Source: Homarus americanus (lineage: Eukaryota; Arthropoda; Malacostraca; Decapoda; Nephropidae). Taken from it: a stretch of DNA of 64,000 bases. The notes beneath the pieces are model-generated. The model made no database searches and was not told where the DNA came from. It saw nothing but the letters and a program-made list of their open reading frames with translations. The stretch's first letter is position 1, and each line of letters starts with the position of its first letter. Below are positions 13,412 to 25,164 of this stretch, piece after piece. Location of the stretch: the NCBI RefSeq assembly GCF_018991925.1, contig NW_024744357.1:1952492-2016491 (forward strand), written 5' to 3'. A program made the translations under genes and the position numbers.

Positions 13412-13640
13412 GAGAGTGGTCGTTAAAGAATAATGAGTTGAAAGTTAAGTAGATAAAGGATGGTGGTGGTTGGTTGTGGGGAAGTAGTTAAATGGTGGTA
13501 GGATGCTTGTGGTTACTTTAGGATGGCGGTAGAAAGATGTCTTGGCTGGTTGAGTCATTCACATTATCAGATGAGAGTTTTGAGTTGGGTGTCCGCACGG
13601 CGTTTCTGTGGTGGCAAAATTCTATATAAAATAATTCCTT

Positions 13641-13822
13641 CCCTCCAATTACATCAGCTGACATTTTATCGAGAAATGACCTTTTTTTATCCCGCCAAGA
13701 ATATCATGTGATATTTTTGGCGGGAACTGTACAACTTTTTCCCACCTAGAATATCAGCTGATATTTTTGGCGGGAACTGGACTTCTATTTTCCCGCCTAG
13801 AGTATCAGCTGATATTTTTTTT
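13641..13822. repeat. Cluster of three to four palindromic units, 50-bp spacing
   Basis: Near-perfect palindromes occur at 13691-13724, 13741-13774 and 13792-13825. Each has a CCCGCC arm, a core such as ATATCAGCTGATAT (or ATATCATGTGATAT), and a TTTTTGGCGGG arm. A weaker fourth copy with ATCAGCTGACAT lies at about 13651-13667. The spacing of 50-51 bp makes a tandem array of hairpin-forming units with about 17-bp arms and no loop. It immediately precedes a LINE fragment. Confidence 0.9.
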
Positions 13823-13885
13823 TACAAGAATAGATTTCTTCAAAATATAAGCAAACCTCTTATGGTTTCACTCCCCACTTTGTTC

Positions 13886-14935
13886 TCTAATTTCTAGCTT
13901 CCTTGAGAACTGATCCATGACAGTTGTTGTCGAGGGATCGGTCTCTCGTTCTTTCTCCACCAGTAGTGGTGTCCCACAGGGTTCTGCTCATTCACCAACT
14001 CTCGTCCTTCTTTTTATCAGTAATTTACTTCACACTACGACCAATTCTATCCATTCTTACGCTGATGATTCTTCTCTTCACTCTTCTTCACATTTTTCCT
14101 TCCCCCTAATTCTCAAACTAGATCTGTTTCTAGAGCTGATATCATTTCATCTATCAATGCGGATCTGTGCAGCATCTCCGATTGGGGAGGTAGAAACTTG
14201 GTTAAATTCATTAGTAGTAAAATGCAGTATTTACCAATTACACTTTCCAAATTAGATGATGTCCCACCAATTACATTTCAGGATGCAATCATTCTGCCAA
14301 ATTATAAAATAGATATGCTGGGCCTCACCATTTCCTCTAATATGTCATGGAAGCCACACATCCACAACATTGCTAAAGCTGCCTCCCGAAAGCTGGGAAT
14401 GCTGTACAGATGCTGTAGCTACTTCACTCCCGATCAGTTGCTTCAAGTTTATAAGGGATTCATTCGTCCTAACTTGGAATACTGCTCTCATATCTGGGGT
14501 GGCTCCTCCCTTTCTCTTCGCCATAATGTTGCTTCACTCTCTCTCTTTTATAGGTACTTTAACGGGCAATGTTCGATGGATTTCGCATCTTGTGTACCGC
14601 CGGCAAGGCTCGTAACACTCGTCTTGCCCGCGGTGCCCACCGTTTCTCTGTGGCTGTCGATCACACTAGAATAACCCGTTATAGTACATCCTCCTTTCCT
14701 CACACAGCCAAACTGTGGAATGCTCTGTCTTCTGTGTTTCCATACTCATACAATCTGTCTCACTTCAAAAAAGATGGTTTTCCGGCATCTTCGTGGTGTA
14801 GATTAATATAATCTTTTTATTTTCTATTTTTAATTTCTTTTAACTCTTATTTTTTCGCCCCCCAGGCCCATTTGTGTGTCGATGACCTGTGCCCGGGTGG
14901 GCTATTCCTCGTAAAAAAAAGAAAAGAAATTTTAA
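13886..14935 (+). pseudogene. Decayed LINE: RT palm to 3' UTR
   Basis: The plus strand encodes the second half of a non-LTR reverse transcriptase in pieces. RT motif B (SGVPQG, 13965-13982) and the catalytic motif C (YADD, 14058-14069) lie in one frame from 13917. The frame then shifts, and 14198-14674 carries the downstream LGLTISSNMSW, ASRKLGMLYR and FIRPNLEYCSHIWGG segments, followed by ASLSLFYRYFNGQC. A further shift leads into 14569-14811 with the terminal ARNTRLARGAHRF and FPHTAKLWNALSS segments, ending at a stop near 14811. The 3' UTR of about 100 bp ends in an A-rich tail (14913-14930). Motif A and everything upstream is missing. At least three frameshifts make it non-functional, although the YADD residues themselves survive. 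It is jockey/CR1-like; the exact clade is uncertain. Confidence 0.9.
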
Positions 14936-15189
14936 CAACATTAAACGTTATATTTACTGAAGATATTTTCAAACTGTGGCGAGTGATGGATCTGTAACTT
15001 ACTCTTTTTTGTCACATGTCTTTCTCAGCCGTGACAACACGATGATTGATGACCATATAAGAACTATATGACAAAGAGAGAGGTCCCGTGTGTGTGTGTG
15101 TGTTACTTTTGTCCTTTATACATTCATCCTTTCTCATGCTTTTAGTCTGATCTCAAAAAATTACAATAATTTACACAAGAAGTAAAGTT

Positions 15190-16068
15190 ATGGTGGTATC
15201 TCATTGGTCCATAGTGACACTGGGTAGAGGTATGGTGGTATCTCATTGGTCCATAGTGACACTGGGTAGAGGTATGGTGGTCTCTCATTGGTCCATAGTG
15301 ACACGGGGTAGAGGTATGGTGGTCTCTCATTGGTCCATAGTGACACTGGGTAGAGGTATGGTGGTCTCTCATTGGTCCATAGTGACACTGGGTAGAGGTA
15401 TGGTGGTATCTCATTGGTCCATAGTGACACTGGGTAGAGGTATGGTGGTCTCTCATTGGTCCATAGTGACGCGGGGTAGAGGTATGGTGGTATCTCATTG
15501 GTCCATAGTGACACTGGGTAGAGGTATAGGTCTCTCATTGGTCCATAGTGACACGGGGTAGAGGTATGGTGGTCTCTCATTGGTCCATAGTGACACTGGG
15601 TAGAGGTATGGGTGGTGACTCTGGGTAGAGGTATGGTGGTCTCATTGGTCCATAGTGACACTGGGTAGAGGTATGGTGGTCTCTCATTGGTCCATAGTGA
15701 CGCGGGGTAGAGGTATGGTGGTCTCTCATTGGTCCATAGTGACACTGGGTAGAGGTATGGTGGTCTCTCATTGGTCCATAGTGACGCTGGGTAGAGGTAT
15801 GGTGGTCTCTCATTGGTCCATAGTGACGCGGGGTAGAGGTATGGTGGTCTCTCATTGGTCCATAGTGACACTGGGTAGAGGTATGGTGGTCTCTCATTGG
15901 TCCATAGTGACGCGGGGTAGAGGTATGGTGGTCTCTCATTGGTCCATAGTGACACTGGGTAGAGGTATGGTGGTCTCTCATTGGTCCATAGTGACACTGG
16001 GTAGAGGTATGGTGGTCTCTCATTGGTCCATAGTGACACTGGGTAGAGGTATGGTGGTCTCTCATTGG
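15190..16068. repeat. 42-bp tandem array, about 20 copies
   Basis: The unit contains TATGGTGGTCTCTCATTGG, then TCCATAGTGAC, then ACTGGGTAGAGG. Variants are ACACTGGG, ACGCGGGG and ACGCTGGG, alternating in a pattern that suggests higher-order duplication. As 42 is a multiple of three, a 14-residue cycle (MVVSHWSIVTLGRG) stays open on the plus strand and another on the minus strand. No start context, splice sites or unique flanks support coding. Two deletions, at about 15525 and 15610-15640, break the frame. Confidence 0.95.
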
Positions 16069-16559
16069 TTTAAAGAACATAGCCATCTTGTCTTGTCATA
16101 ATTTTTTTTTTAATAATTAATTGTTCATATTTACTCAGTGTACAGATTCGTGAGTTAAATTGTGCAGGTAAGATAAAGAAATTATTTAGCGAGGATTATA
16201 GTAATTGATATCACCTGAATATTACCCCCCCCCCCTCCACCCAGCTCGTGATGACTGAACACTCTAACCTAACCCCTCCAGGCAGTGTTCGGGTATTTAA
16301 TTATGTGAAATAAATTGTGGTACTTAATGTTCAACTCATCTTAATAAACTTAATAATAATAATAATAATAAGGTATTTCATTAGATAGTGCCCTCGGCAG
16401 TAAATGAGTCAGAGACGCCCGCTGGTGGTGTGTGATCTGCTGGTCCTCCCTACTACAATAGCCACACCTTCACCACTATTAAATATCCTAATACATAAGT
16501 AGCTATCCTAGCTGTGTTGAGTTAGTTGAGCCGCAGATCTATGCGGCTTTTAGTGACTG
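16069..16559. other. Interval without a recognised gene
   Basis: AT-rich at first, with an 11-base C run at 16225-16235 and a short AAT run near 16353-16371. No open frame of note. Confidence 0.5.
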
Positions 16560-17147
16560 TTGCTTCATTGTCAATATTTGCGACTGTTGTCGCAAAGCAA
16601 AGCAGACCTAAGGAGAGAGAAGGACAGTCGACATCTCATCCAGGCTGTAACATAACTTCTGGGCTGCTGCTTCTGTTCGGATAGCACCTCCGTGAAAGGT
16701 TGTGAACACCAGAGGAGTGAAGCTGCCTTGATCAACGTTTTGAATTCTCTCCCCTTATGCCCTTATCTTGTCGTTCTCGTTCCTCCTGTGTGCAGCAGCG
16801 AGAACTAAGTTACGGTGACATGCGGCCATGGGATAAAAAATCTTGATGTCGAAGAAGGCTCGCTGTCACCGCGTCCAGAATCCTCGAGCACTGACATCAA
16901 CACGGGCTTCGTTGGATGTGTTTGAAGTCCTATGTTGGAAATTCTCACCGTCCAATGGAAGGAGGGTCGGTTCTACCCTGACATCACGATAGATTTCCTT
17001 CAACATATTTGCTGTGAGATCCCTTACTTCGTCATGCCTCATGCATATGAAGCCCCCTTTCTTGCACACCATGGCGTGATCGACGTCATAGGAAGAGCCA
17101 CACACGCATTGTAGATAATAATACAGGTCAAAATTAAGAGTCAACAC
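16560..17147 (-). pseudogene. Relic of a mobile-element protein with CxC/H/C knuckle and RHD-EP-D region
   Basis: The minus strand from 17147 down to about 16600 reads as one nearly continuous protein relic. It has a C-x-C pair (CVCGSS), DVDHAMVCKKGGF, MRHDEVRDLTANML, VRVEPTLLPLDGE and EARVDVSARGFW. After an in-frame TGA at about 16864-16866 it continues AFFDIKIFYP, NEND and, after a TAA, QNVDQGSFTPLVFTT. The order CxC...H...C, RHD, EP, RxDV, FDI resembles the cysteine-histidine knuckle plus restriction-like endonuclease layout known from the 3' part of some retroelements, and I have seen this protein type widely in invertebrate genomes attached to RT-like ORFs. That family link is from memory and moderate. 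Two or more stops mark it as dead. Confidence 0.7.
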
Positions 17148-17243
17148 GAGTAATAAATAAAAGTAATAATTTGTTAAGTTTATTGGTTAAGTCCCACGTC
17201 TTTATTGGCCTCAGCTCGTTTAATGGTGTTATTTTATTGCTGC

Positions 17244-17340
17244 CTCGCCTGCTGTACTGACCACCTCCCACCTGCTGTACTGACCACCTCCCACCTGCTG
17301 TACTGACCACCTCCCACCTGCTGTACTCACCGCACCTGGG
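17244..17340. repeat. 23-bp tandem repeat, four copies
   Basis: Four near-identical copies of CTGCTGTACTGACCACCTCC plus CAC; the last ends in CTCACC. Confidence 0.92.
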
Positions 17341-17359
17341 GTACGAACCTCACTGTGTA

Positions 17360-17605
17360 GACTCTGCAGAGGGTAAATCTTTTATAGGGGGAAAGGGTTA
17401 CATTTTTCACGGGGTAAAGGGGTATTCTTGTCACGGGGATGCGGGGTATACTTGTCACGGGAAGGGGGTACATTTCTCACTGTGTAGGGGGTAAATCTTT
17501 CACAGAGCAAGGGGGGTATATTTTTCATGGGGAAGGGTGGTTTATTTGTCAAGGATAGGGGGTATATTTGTCACGTAGTCAGGGGTGCATTTGTCACGGA
17601 ACGTA
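17360..17605. repeat. Degenerate GGGGTATATTTGTCACGG repeat
   Basis: About eight diverged copies of roughly 28-32 bp that share GGGGTA, then TTTGTCAC or TTTTCAC, then GGGG. Confidence 0.75.
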
Positions 17606-17724
17606 ATCTTTTGTGATGGTAATATTGATAACAAGTTAACAACAACAACAAATTCGCAATAAATCTAGAGCTTAACCTCTGACCTGTACCAAGTCAACAA
17701 AAGTGGGCGGATTTCAGATCATTT

Positions 17725-18278
<554 letters not shown>

Positions 18279-18607
18279 TCTTATATCGTGTTTGACCGAC
18301 ATAAAATGGAAGCTGAACAAAATCTTTATTATTTAGACTGGACTAATAATAATAATAATAATCAGGTGAAGGGAAGGTCGCGCCAGGTCAAGTAGGTATA
18401 AAAAAAACCTCATTAGAACTTAAGGGCGAGGCTCAAGTACTTCCTCGTCATAGTCTCACCCTAATGACCCATACAAATATGGCTCACTGGCTCACAGTAC
18501 TTACACAATCTTACCAATGGAACATTTTCTATTTTTTTATATAAATATAATGTAGATAGAGAAGAGGAAGGAAGGAAGAAGGCCCAAAGCTCTCATGCTC
18601 GTTGGTA

Positions 18608-19297
18608 CACCCTTAGCCAACTGGATGGCCCCCGTGTGTGCTTTAGTGGTCCAGGGTGGCCCCCGTGTGTGCTTTAGTGGTCCAGGGTGGCCCCCGTGTG
18701 TGCTAGGGTCCAAGTTGCCCCCGTGTCATCTTCAGTGGTCAGTGTGGCCTCGCGTGTGTAGGTGGTCAAGTGCCTCCGTGTGTGCTTTAGAGGTCCAGGG
18801 TGCCCCCCCCGTGTTGTGTCTTCAGTGGTCAGGGTGGCCCCGTGTGTCCTTTAGTGGTCAGGGTGCCCCCCGTGTGTGCTTTAGTGGTCAGGAGTGCCCC
18901 GTGTGTGCTGAGTGGTCAGGGTGCCCCCCGTGTGTGTGCTAGTGGTCAGGGGTGGCCCCCGTGTGTGCTAATGAGCCAGGGGTGGCCCCCCGTGTGTGCT
19001 TGAGTGGTCCAGTGTGGCCTCGCGTGTGCTTGAGTGGTCAGGGGTGGCCCCCGTGTGTTCTTGAGTGGTCAGGGTGGCCCCCGTGGAGTGCTTGAGTGGT
19101 CAGGGAGTGGCCCCGTGTGTGCTTAGTGGTCAGGGTGGCCCCGTGTGTGTGTAGTGGTCCAGGGTGGCCCCGTGTGTGCTTGAGTGGTCCAGGGTGGCCC
19201 CCGTGTGTGCTTGAGTGGTCCAGGGTGGCCCCCGTGTGTGCTTGAGTGGTCCAGGGTGGCCCCCGTGTGTGCTTTAGTGGTCCAGGGTGGCCCCATG
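18608..19297. repeat. 32-bp tandem array, about 20 copies
   Basis: The unit consists of GTGTGTGCTTTAGTGGTCC followed by AGGGTGGCCCCC. Copies vary in the number of C residues and in CTTTAG versus CTTGAG. The most homogeneous block is at 19140-19295. Homopolymer C-length variation makes frame calls here meaningless. Confidence 0.92.
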
Positions 19298-19428
19298 GTT
19301 GTCGTCCTGTGGCCCTCGTAAGTTCTGACTGATTGTGAGTGGCCTTAGGTGGCCCGTATTGGCCACAATAGTATGTATGGCCCGACATTTATCAACTCTT
19401 GTGTGGGTATTTAGGTAGAGGCTTCTCC

Positions 19429-19432
<4 letters not shown>

Positions 19433-19461
<29 letters not shown>
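19433..19461. repeat. (CA)n microsatellite
   Basis: About 14 CA units. Confidence 0.95.
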
Positions 19462-19463
<2 letters not shown>

Positions 19464-19519
19464 GTACCTGCGACAACCTGGCGGCTCGACTGGCACTATC
19501 TTAGGATTGTATAGCTCTG

Positions 19520-19862
19520 CCTGCACCACCTGCTACCACCACCTACACCACCACCTACACCACCACCACCTACACACCACCTACACCACCACCACCTACA
19601 CCACCACCACCACCACCACACCACCCACCTACACCATCACCCACCACACCACCCACCACCTCGCCTACACCACCACCACCTGCACCACCACCGCCCCACC
19701 ACCACCTACACCACCACCTACACCACCACCACCACCTACACCACCACCCTACACCGCCTACACCACCACCTACACCCACCACCACTTTCACCACCACCAC
19801 ACCTACACCACCACCGCCCACCACCACCACCACCACCTACACCACCCACTGTCTGCCCACAA
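19520..19862. repeat. CACCACCTACAC minisatellite
   Basis: Trinucleotide-like CAC/CTACAC units (CACCACCTACACCACC), strongly A/C on the plus strand. The complementary strand is G/T-only and would read as a Gly/Val frame. Confidence 0.9.
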
Positions 19863-19999
19863 CCCCGTACATCTTCTTTGCTTGCTTACCCATTAGGAGT
19901 GCATGAGTTTGACTACTACCACTTACACTACCCCACCCCCCCTTACACCCCCACGGCACCATATACACCACTTACGAGTACAACGTCTTAAAGTGGTCT

Positions 20000-20031
20000 T
20001 CCTCCTCCTCCTCCTCCTCCTCCTCCTCCTC
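20000..20031. repeat. (CTC)n run
   Basis: About ten CTC/TCC trinucleotides ending in CTTCTTCC. Confidence 0.9.
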
Positions 20032-20082
20032 TTCTTCCATTACCACCACCACTACCATCTCCACAATGCCCTCCTCACGCCC

Positions 20083-20284
20083 CCCTCTAACACCATCAAT
20101 GACACCACCTAACACCATCACTGACACTACCTAACACCACCACTGACACCACCTAACACCATCACTGACACCACTTAACACCATCACTGACACTACCTAA
20201 CACCACCACTGACACCACCTAACACCATCACTGACACCACCTAACACCATCACTGACACCACCTAACACCACCACTGACACCAG
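20083..20284. repeat. 22-bp tandem repeat, about 9 copies
   Basis: The unit CTAACACCATCACTGACACC plus AC is repeated, with CATCACTG/CACCACTG and CACC/CTACC alternations that suggest a two- to three-unit higher-order period. Confidence 0.92.
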
Positions 20285-20339
20285 CTAGGTTACCCAGAAG
20301 GCTTCACAAACAAAGAGATGATTAGTTGGTGTTGAAGTC

Positions 20340-20475
20340 CTACAGGTGTTGGTGTGTACAGGTGCTAGTATACAGGTAGTGTGTACAGGTGCTAATATGC
20401 AGGTCGTGTGTACGGGTCGTGTGTACAGGTGCTAGTATGCTGGTCGTGTGTACAGGTCATGTGTACAGGTCATGT
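20340..20475. repeat. Degenerate GTGTGTACAGGTGCTAGTAT repeat
   Basis: Five to six diverged units containing GTGTACAGGT, GCTAGTAT and CAGGTCGTG. Confidence 0.7.
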
Positions 20476-21644
20476 GCGTTACCATGACGAAACGAGCAGG
20501 GAGCAAAGGCGCCATGTATGATGTGATCCTCTACAGCCATTTGACCTCTGGCTTAATGTTAACTGCTTCTATGACCTTTGACCTGTTGGGGGTGGCAGAG
20601 ATCAACCAGGCTGTGCTGACTCGTGATCTGCTGGCCGTCACAGGCTGCAGGATCAGTCATCATCAGGTTATTCCGCCTAGTATACACAGTACATAACTAT
20701 TATTCTTAAGACAGGTACAAACACTACCACTCGTTCTGAAATGTTCTCAAATGGGAAGCAGAAGGCACACAGTCCCCCACGAGAGGTTGACGACGTAGCC
20801 TCCTAATCATCAATAAACTAACTAAAGACTTAACTATTAAAACATCAACCGAGTGTATGCAAACCCTGCCTGCGAACCGTAACCAGGGCACGGTGCCTCT
20901 AGTGACACTGTTACTGCAGATTACTGTAGTCACCGCTTGAGACTCTCTAATATCAACGTTTTCTTTGACGCACCAGAATCCCATAATTTTCTTTAATGTC
21001 GATAAACCTTATTGTCGTGGCAACACCTGGTCAATTTTGGAGCGATTTGTTGAAAACTAAATAAAATAAAAATCGTGTAAACTTGACTTTTGTTGATTAA
21101 ATCTGCCAAGTGTTCTGTTGTTGCTGCTGTTATTATTGTTCACTATGAGCCACTCTGACAACCAAATTTATATCATAGTTTTAACCCCTTGTGTACGGGG
21201 CTCCTCTCTCTTGTGTTAGCTAAATAAAATACTACAGATGGCGTCCCAGTACTGCAGGGGTGATGAGAGACTAAACGAGTTCTCAAACCACCAACTGGGG
21301 GGGAAGATTAGGTCGATGTAACCTTCAAGACAGGTGTGGGTGGTGGGCGGATGGGCGTGTGGGTCGATGGGTAGGTGTGTGTCTGTGTGTGTGTGTGTGT
21401 AAATGTCATGGAGAGGGGGTTGTGCTCCTCGCTGGCTGGGGGGGGGGACCACTAAAAGTTTTACACCGGACGGCCTTGACCTAAACTTATCGTTAACTCC
21501 CTCTGGCTACATTAGTGTTGAGGTATTGAACGCTTCTTCAACCCTTCCTCCACCCCTCCACCGGCTGCTGCTGCGTCTTCAGTGCCGTATTAATGGTCAT
21601 CGAAATCTTGTTGCTGAATTTACTACTAACTGCTTCTTCTAAAA
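20476..21644. other. Unique interval, no gene assigned
   Basis: Open frames of about 79-86 codons occur (20448-20696 plus, 20724-20984 minus, 21403-21642 plus). None resembles a protein family I know, and flanking splice signals are not compelling. The 20448-20696 frame begins inside the preceding repeat, which argues against it. Confidence 0.45.
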
Positions 21645-21970
21645 GTGGTGTTGGTGGTGTGATGTGGTAGTGGTGATGGTGTGGTAGTTGTGGTGGTGGT
21701 GTGAAGTGGTGGTAGTGTGATGTGGTAATGCTGGAGGAGTGATGATATTGGTGGTAAAGATATTGTACTAGTGGTTGAGTAGTTGTGGTGATGCTGGTAG
21801 TGTGGTAGAGGTGGTGGTGGTGGTGTGGTAGTTGTGGTGGTGGTGGAGAAGTTGTGGTGATGCTGATGATGTGGTGGAGTTGTGGTAGTTGTGGTGATGC
21901 TGGTAGTATAGTAGAGGTGGTGGTGGTGGTGGTGGTGGTGGAATAGTTGTGGTGGTGGTATCAGGTATCA
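21645..21970. repeat. GGTGGTGGTGTGGTAGTTGT minisatellite
   Basis: Imperfect GTGGTG/GTGATGCTGGTAGT units, G/T-rich on the plus strand, with two longer related segments (about 21783-21840 and 21850-21950). Confidence 0.85.
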
Positions 21971-22066
21971 CCCAGGTATCAGGTAATAAGCCTTCTCATA
22001 CGGTCTCACTCACTACCCCTCACCCCAGATACACCCAGACACTGACCTAATCCCTTCTCCCCGCCA

Positions 22067-22078
22067 CACACACACACA

Positions 22079-22122
<44 letters not shown>
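22067..22122. repeat. Compound (CA)n(CT)n microsatellite
   Basis: A short CA run passes directly into about 20 CT units. Confidence 0.96.
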
Positions 22123-22126
<4 letters not shown>

Positions 22127-22144
22127 TTTTAGTCTTGGTGTCTC

Positions 22145-22460
22145 TTAACCACTGTATTGTGTTGTATATTGTAGGAAGTATATGGATAAATCATACATTA
22201 TCTGGTGTCTTTTGTGTTGTATTATTGTAGGCAATACCTGGATGAATCGTACATTACCTGAGCTACAGTATGGGCCCTCGTAGATAAATCTTTTCACTTA
22301 ACTATTGTATTGTATAGAACTGTATTGCATTATTGTAGGCCACACCCAAAAAAAAAACTCCCATTATCCATACAATAGAACCTCTCGTGGATAAATATTC
22401 TCCCTGTACTGTTGTATTGTGTTGTATTATTGTAGACAGCACGTGAATTAATCATACAGT
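22145..22460. repeat. Degenerate long-period repeat with TTGTATTATTGTAGGC
   Basis: Three to four diverged copies, period roughly 80-120 bp, share GTATTGTGTTGTAT, ATTGTAGG, then GGATAAATC (or GAATCG) and TACATTA. Confidence 0.65.
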
Positions 22461-23110
22461 GGGTGGGAGAGTGAGGGTGGGTGGGAGAGTGACGGGAATA
22501 GTCAAAAGTACAGAATGAAAGTGTGAGGGAAAAAGAGTGTGTGAGGTGAAAGTGAGAGTCGTAAGGGAGAGTGAGAATGGCTTGGCTTTGCTGTTCTACC
22601 TCCCCCAAACGTTTGATGAAACTATTGCAATCAGACTCACCATTACAAGGACTCTCACCTCGGATTGAAGATTTCCATTAATCGAGTCTCGGCGTCATTA
22701 GCTGAGTCTCCCCCTTGATGAATCCCTTCCATTTTCTATCACCAATGGCCTCTCCGTCTATAGAAATATCATCTCCTTACACTAATAATGAGAAAAATCA
22801 CGACCTAGATATGTGAGTTTCTTGCCACTGATCTTATTTTTTTGTTAATATCGTGAGATGAAAATGGTGTAGTGTGAGGGATGGTGATGGGGGATAATTT
22901 ACGTTTTTTGTGGACGTATATCTTATTAATGTTTTTTTTTTGTGTGTGTGTAAACGATCTCTCGCTTCTGTCTCTTTAAGAACTGCATTGTATGATAGAG
23001 TATTGTTATTAATTCCGGCTACGGGAACATTACAGTAGAGGTGTGTGGAGGGGAATACAGGTACGGTAGTTGCTTATGGATCCCCTACTTATTTTATCTG
23101 ATGGTTCAAC
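22461..23110. other. Interval without recognised gene
   Basis: Contains a GTGAGGGTGGGTGGGAGAG-type stretch (22460-22580) and unique sequence. No domain recognised. Confidence 0.5.
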
Positions 23111-23181
23111 ACCCTAACCTGACCTGACCTGACCTAACCTGACCTAACCTGACCTGACCTAACCTAACCTAACCTAACCTA
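23111..23181. repeat. Interstitial CCTAA/CCTGA pentamer array
   Basis: About 14 pentamers of AACCT and GACCT type, passing into pure (CCTAA) at 23157-23180. This is the complement of TTAGG, the ancestral arthropod telomere repeat. A short GGTTAGGTTAGG lies in opposite orientation at 23247-23260. Confidence 0.9.
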
Positions 23182-23689
23182 AGATAATACACGTATAACA
23201 TAATCTAAAGTACCATCTTAACGCCACACGGGTGGGTGGGTGGGAGGTTAGGTTAGGTTTGATTTGCATTAGGGTGTTTAATCATCAGGTGAATTACACA
23301 AGGATTTATAGTCTCCATAGCACTCACCAATTTTCTATGGTCATGACTGGACGTTAAATCGCTTCAAATACATGGTGTTTAAGCGACCTCTCTGTCTACA
23401 TTCCTACACAGAGTCGCGCTATATAACAACATTTTTCTCGTCTCCTGTGCATAAGGCGCCATGATGCCTGTAAAGAGACGGTCAGACGGAAAAAAACCCA
23501 CTTTATGACTTGTGTACGTGAGAGGCCAGTGGTCGTCGTGCACGGTGTGTTGGTGTAAGCGACCTCCTCTCTCACACTCTGGTACATGTTCTGGTTCTCA
23601 AAGACTCGTACGTGTGCAGTATTTGAGATCACTTGAATATTTACCTCACAACTTATTTATCCGTAAGATTAACTACCCTATTGCTATCC

Positions 23690-23756
23690 TAACTTAACTT
23701 AACCTAACCTAACCTAACCATTGCTAACTTAGCCTGATCTAATCTAATCTAACAAC
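23690..23756. repeat. CCTAA-like pentamer patch
   Basis: AACTTAACCTAACCTAACC and then degenerate CTAATCTAATCTAA, a diverged TTAGG-complement patch. Confidence 0.8.
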
Positions 23757-23899
23757 TTCAGGTAGCTGGGTTGTGTAATCCTCAGGTGATATATCTCTTC
23801 GCAACCATATACAGTAAACATAAGTGAACGGATTGAGGTAATATCAGTGCTTATCGATGCTGTTTCGTGAAATATATTTGTACTGTAGTTCGAACGAGA

Positions 23900-24680
23900 C
23901 AGTTAAGTGCATTTCTCACCTCTCAATGGTAGTTAAACCTGTGAACCTTAGAGAATCTATTTTTGCATCATAACTTTTACGTGAGACAGTCGGGCCATTC
24001 CCCACACACGTATACGGACCCGTGAGAGAACCCAACTTTATATCGTCGCGTAAGTGAGTTAGATGCTTACTCACATCTCCAAGTAGAGGTAAAGTTTAAC
24101 ACACGAAACCTTTAAGAATCCACCTTGGTGTCTTAACTTGTGTGAGTCTCTTGGATACGTCCTCACATCTGCAGTTAGGGGTAAAGTTTCAGGTGAAGTT
24201 TAACCTGTAACCAGCTCGCCCTTGCCACTCGCCACATTATATTCAAGTTGCACCAGGGCCGTGAAATCCGAAATTAAATTCCTATGTTTTATTGGCGGGA
24301 GAGGTGTGGGTATAATGAGAGGAGTGTGGCCGCCTGTTATTGGCCACACACACCAAGAATGCGTCAGCTGGTGGCCGCGGCTCTGCTTTATTGTTTACCT
24401 CTCATTGACTCCAATTCTCAGAGGTTCGTAAGCTCAATTTTCCTCCTAAATGAAATTAAAAGAACGCATCTCTCTGTCTTACTGCGATTTACGACATAAA
24501 AATAAATTCTCAGAAGTTTGTAAGCTCAATTTTTCCTCCTAACTGAAAGTGCTCGATCAAATCTGTCATTTAAGCTACGGCACAAAAATGGATTCTGAGA
24601 AGTTAGTAAGGTGAGTTTCTTTATAATTGAAGTCGAAAGAACGCATTTAACTGTCTCATTTAACTTTAAAGATCAGTTTT
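23900..24680. repeat. Diverged long-period tandem segments
   Basis: Two sets of roughly 100-120 bp repeats. In the first, ACTCACATCTCCAAGTAGAG and CTCACATCTGCAGTTAGG are each followed by GGTAAAGTTT (24070-24220). In the second, TTCTCAGAGGTTCGTAAGCT, TTCTCAGAAGTTTGTAAGCT and TTCTGAGAAGTTAGTAAGGT are each followed by a T-rich stretch with AAAGAACGCAT or an analogue (24415-24665). Confidence 0.6.
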
Positions 24681-25080
24681 CAAAGGTTTTCCTGTTGGGT
24701 CCTCCTAACTACCCCCATCACCCCACCCTTCTTTCTCTCTACCAAACCTTACCGTGGACTGAAGATGTGAGACTAACCCCTCCCCTCTCCCCCTTCCCCT
24801 CCACCCCTCCCCAGGCGTGAACAATATTAGGGCTGGCCACGTGAGCTCCTACTTCCACATAATTTAAAGTCTGTTGTAGAATTTTCATCCTTCTCACCTC
24901 GTATTGAAAGGTAATATTTCCCTCGGGTTTATCTTCCTCTCTAAACTATCCTCTATCTTTACAAACTGTGGCTAGAGGGATATTTCTCTCTGGGTAGGGT
25001 GTGGGTACGACGCTCTAATACCCACAGTTAGTACCAAAAAAGTACCCTCACAATATGGTATATGTAAGAAGTGGGTATTT

Positions 25081-25132
25081 TATTTCTGTGGTAACCTATG
25101 GCGCTCGTACCCATAGTAATACCACAGAAATA
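25081..25132. repeat. Perfect-ended inverted repeat (hairpin)
   Basis: TATTTCTGTGGTA at 25081-25093 pairs with TACCACAGAAATA at 25120-25132. Internal CTATGG/CCATAG also pair around a short GCGCTCGTA-type loop. A weaker GTGGGTA...TACCCAC arrangement lies just upstream (25003-25030). Confidence 0.85.
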
Positions 25133-25164
25133 CAGCAGCCACGGTTAGGTAATTGTGGGGTGTT

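Noticed and set aside
12852..13433. 193-codon frame with RMMGWWC repeats
   Set aside because: The unit is 21 bp, so an open frame is automatic. Composition is G/T-only satellite and there is no unique flanking coding sequence.
15188..16101. Open frames with MVVSHWSIVTLGRG or HTSTQCHYGPMRDH cycles
   Set aside because: Both strands are open because of the 42-bp unit; indels at about 15525 and 15610 break it.
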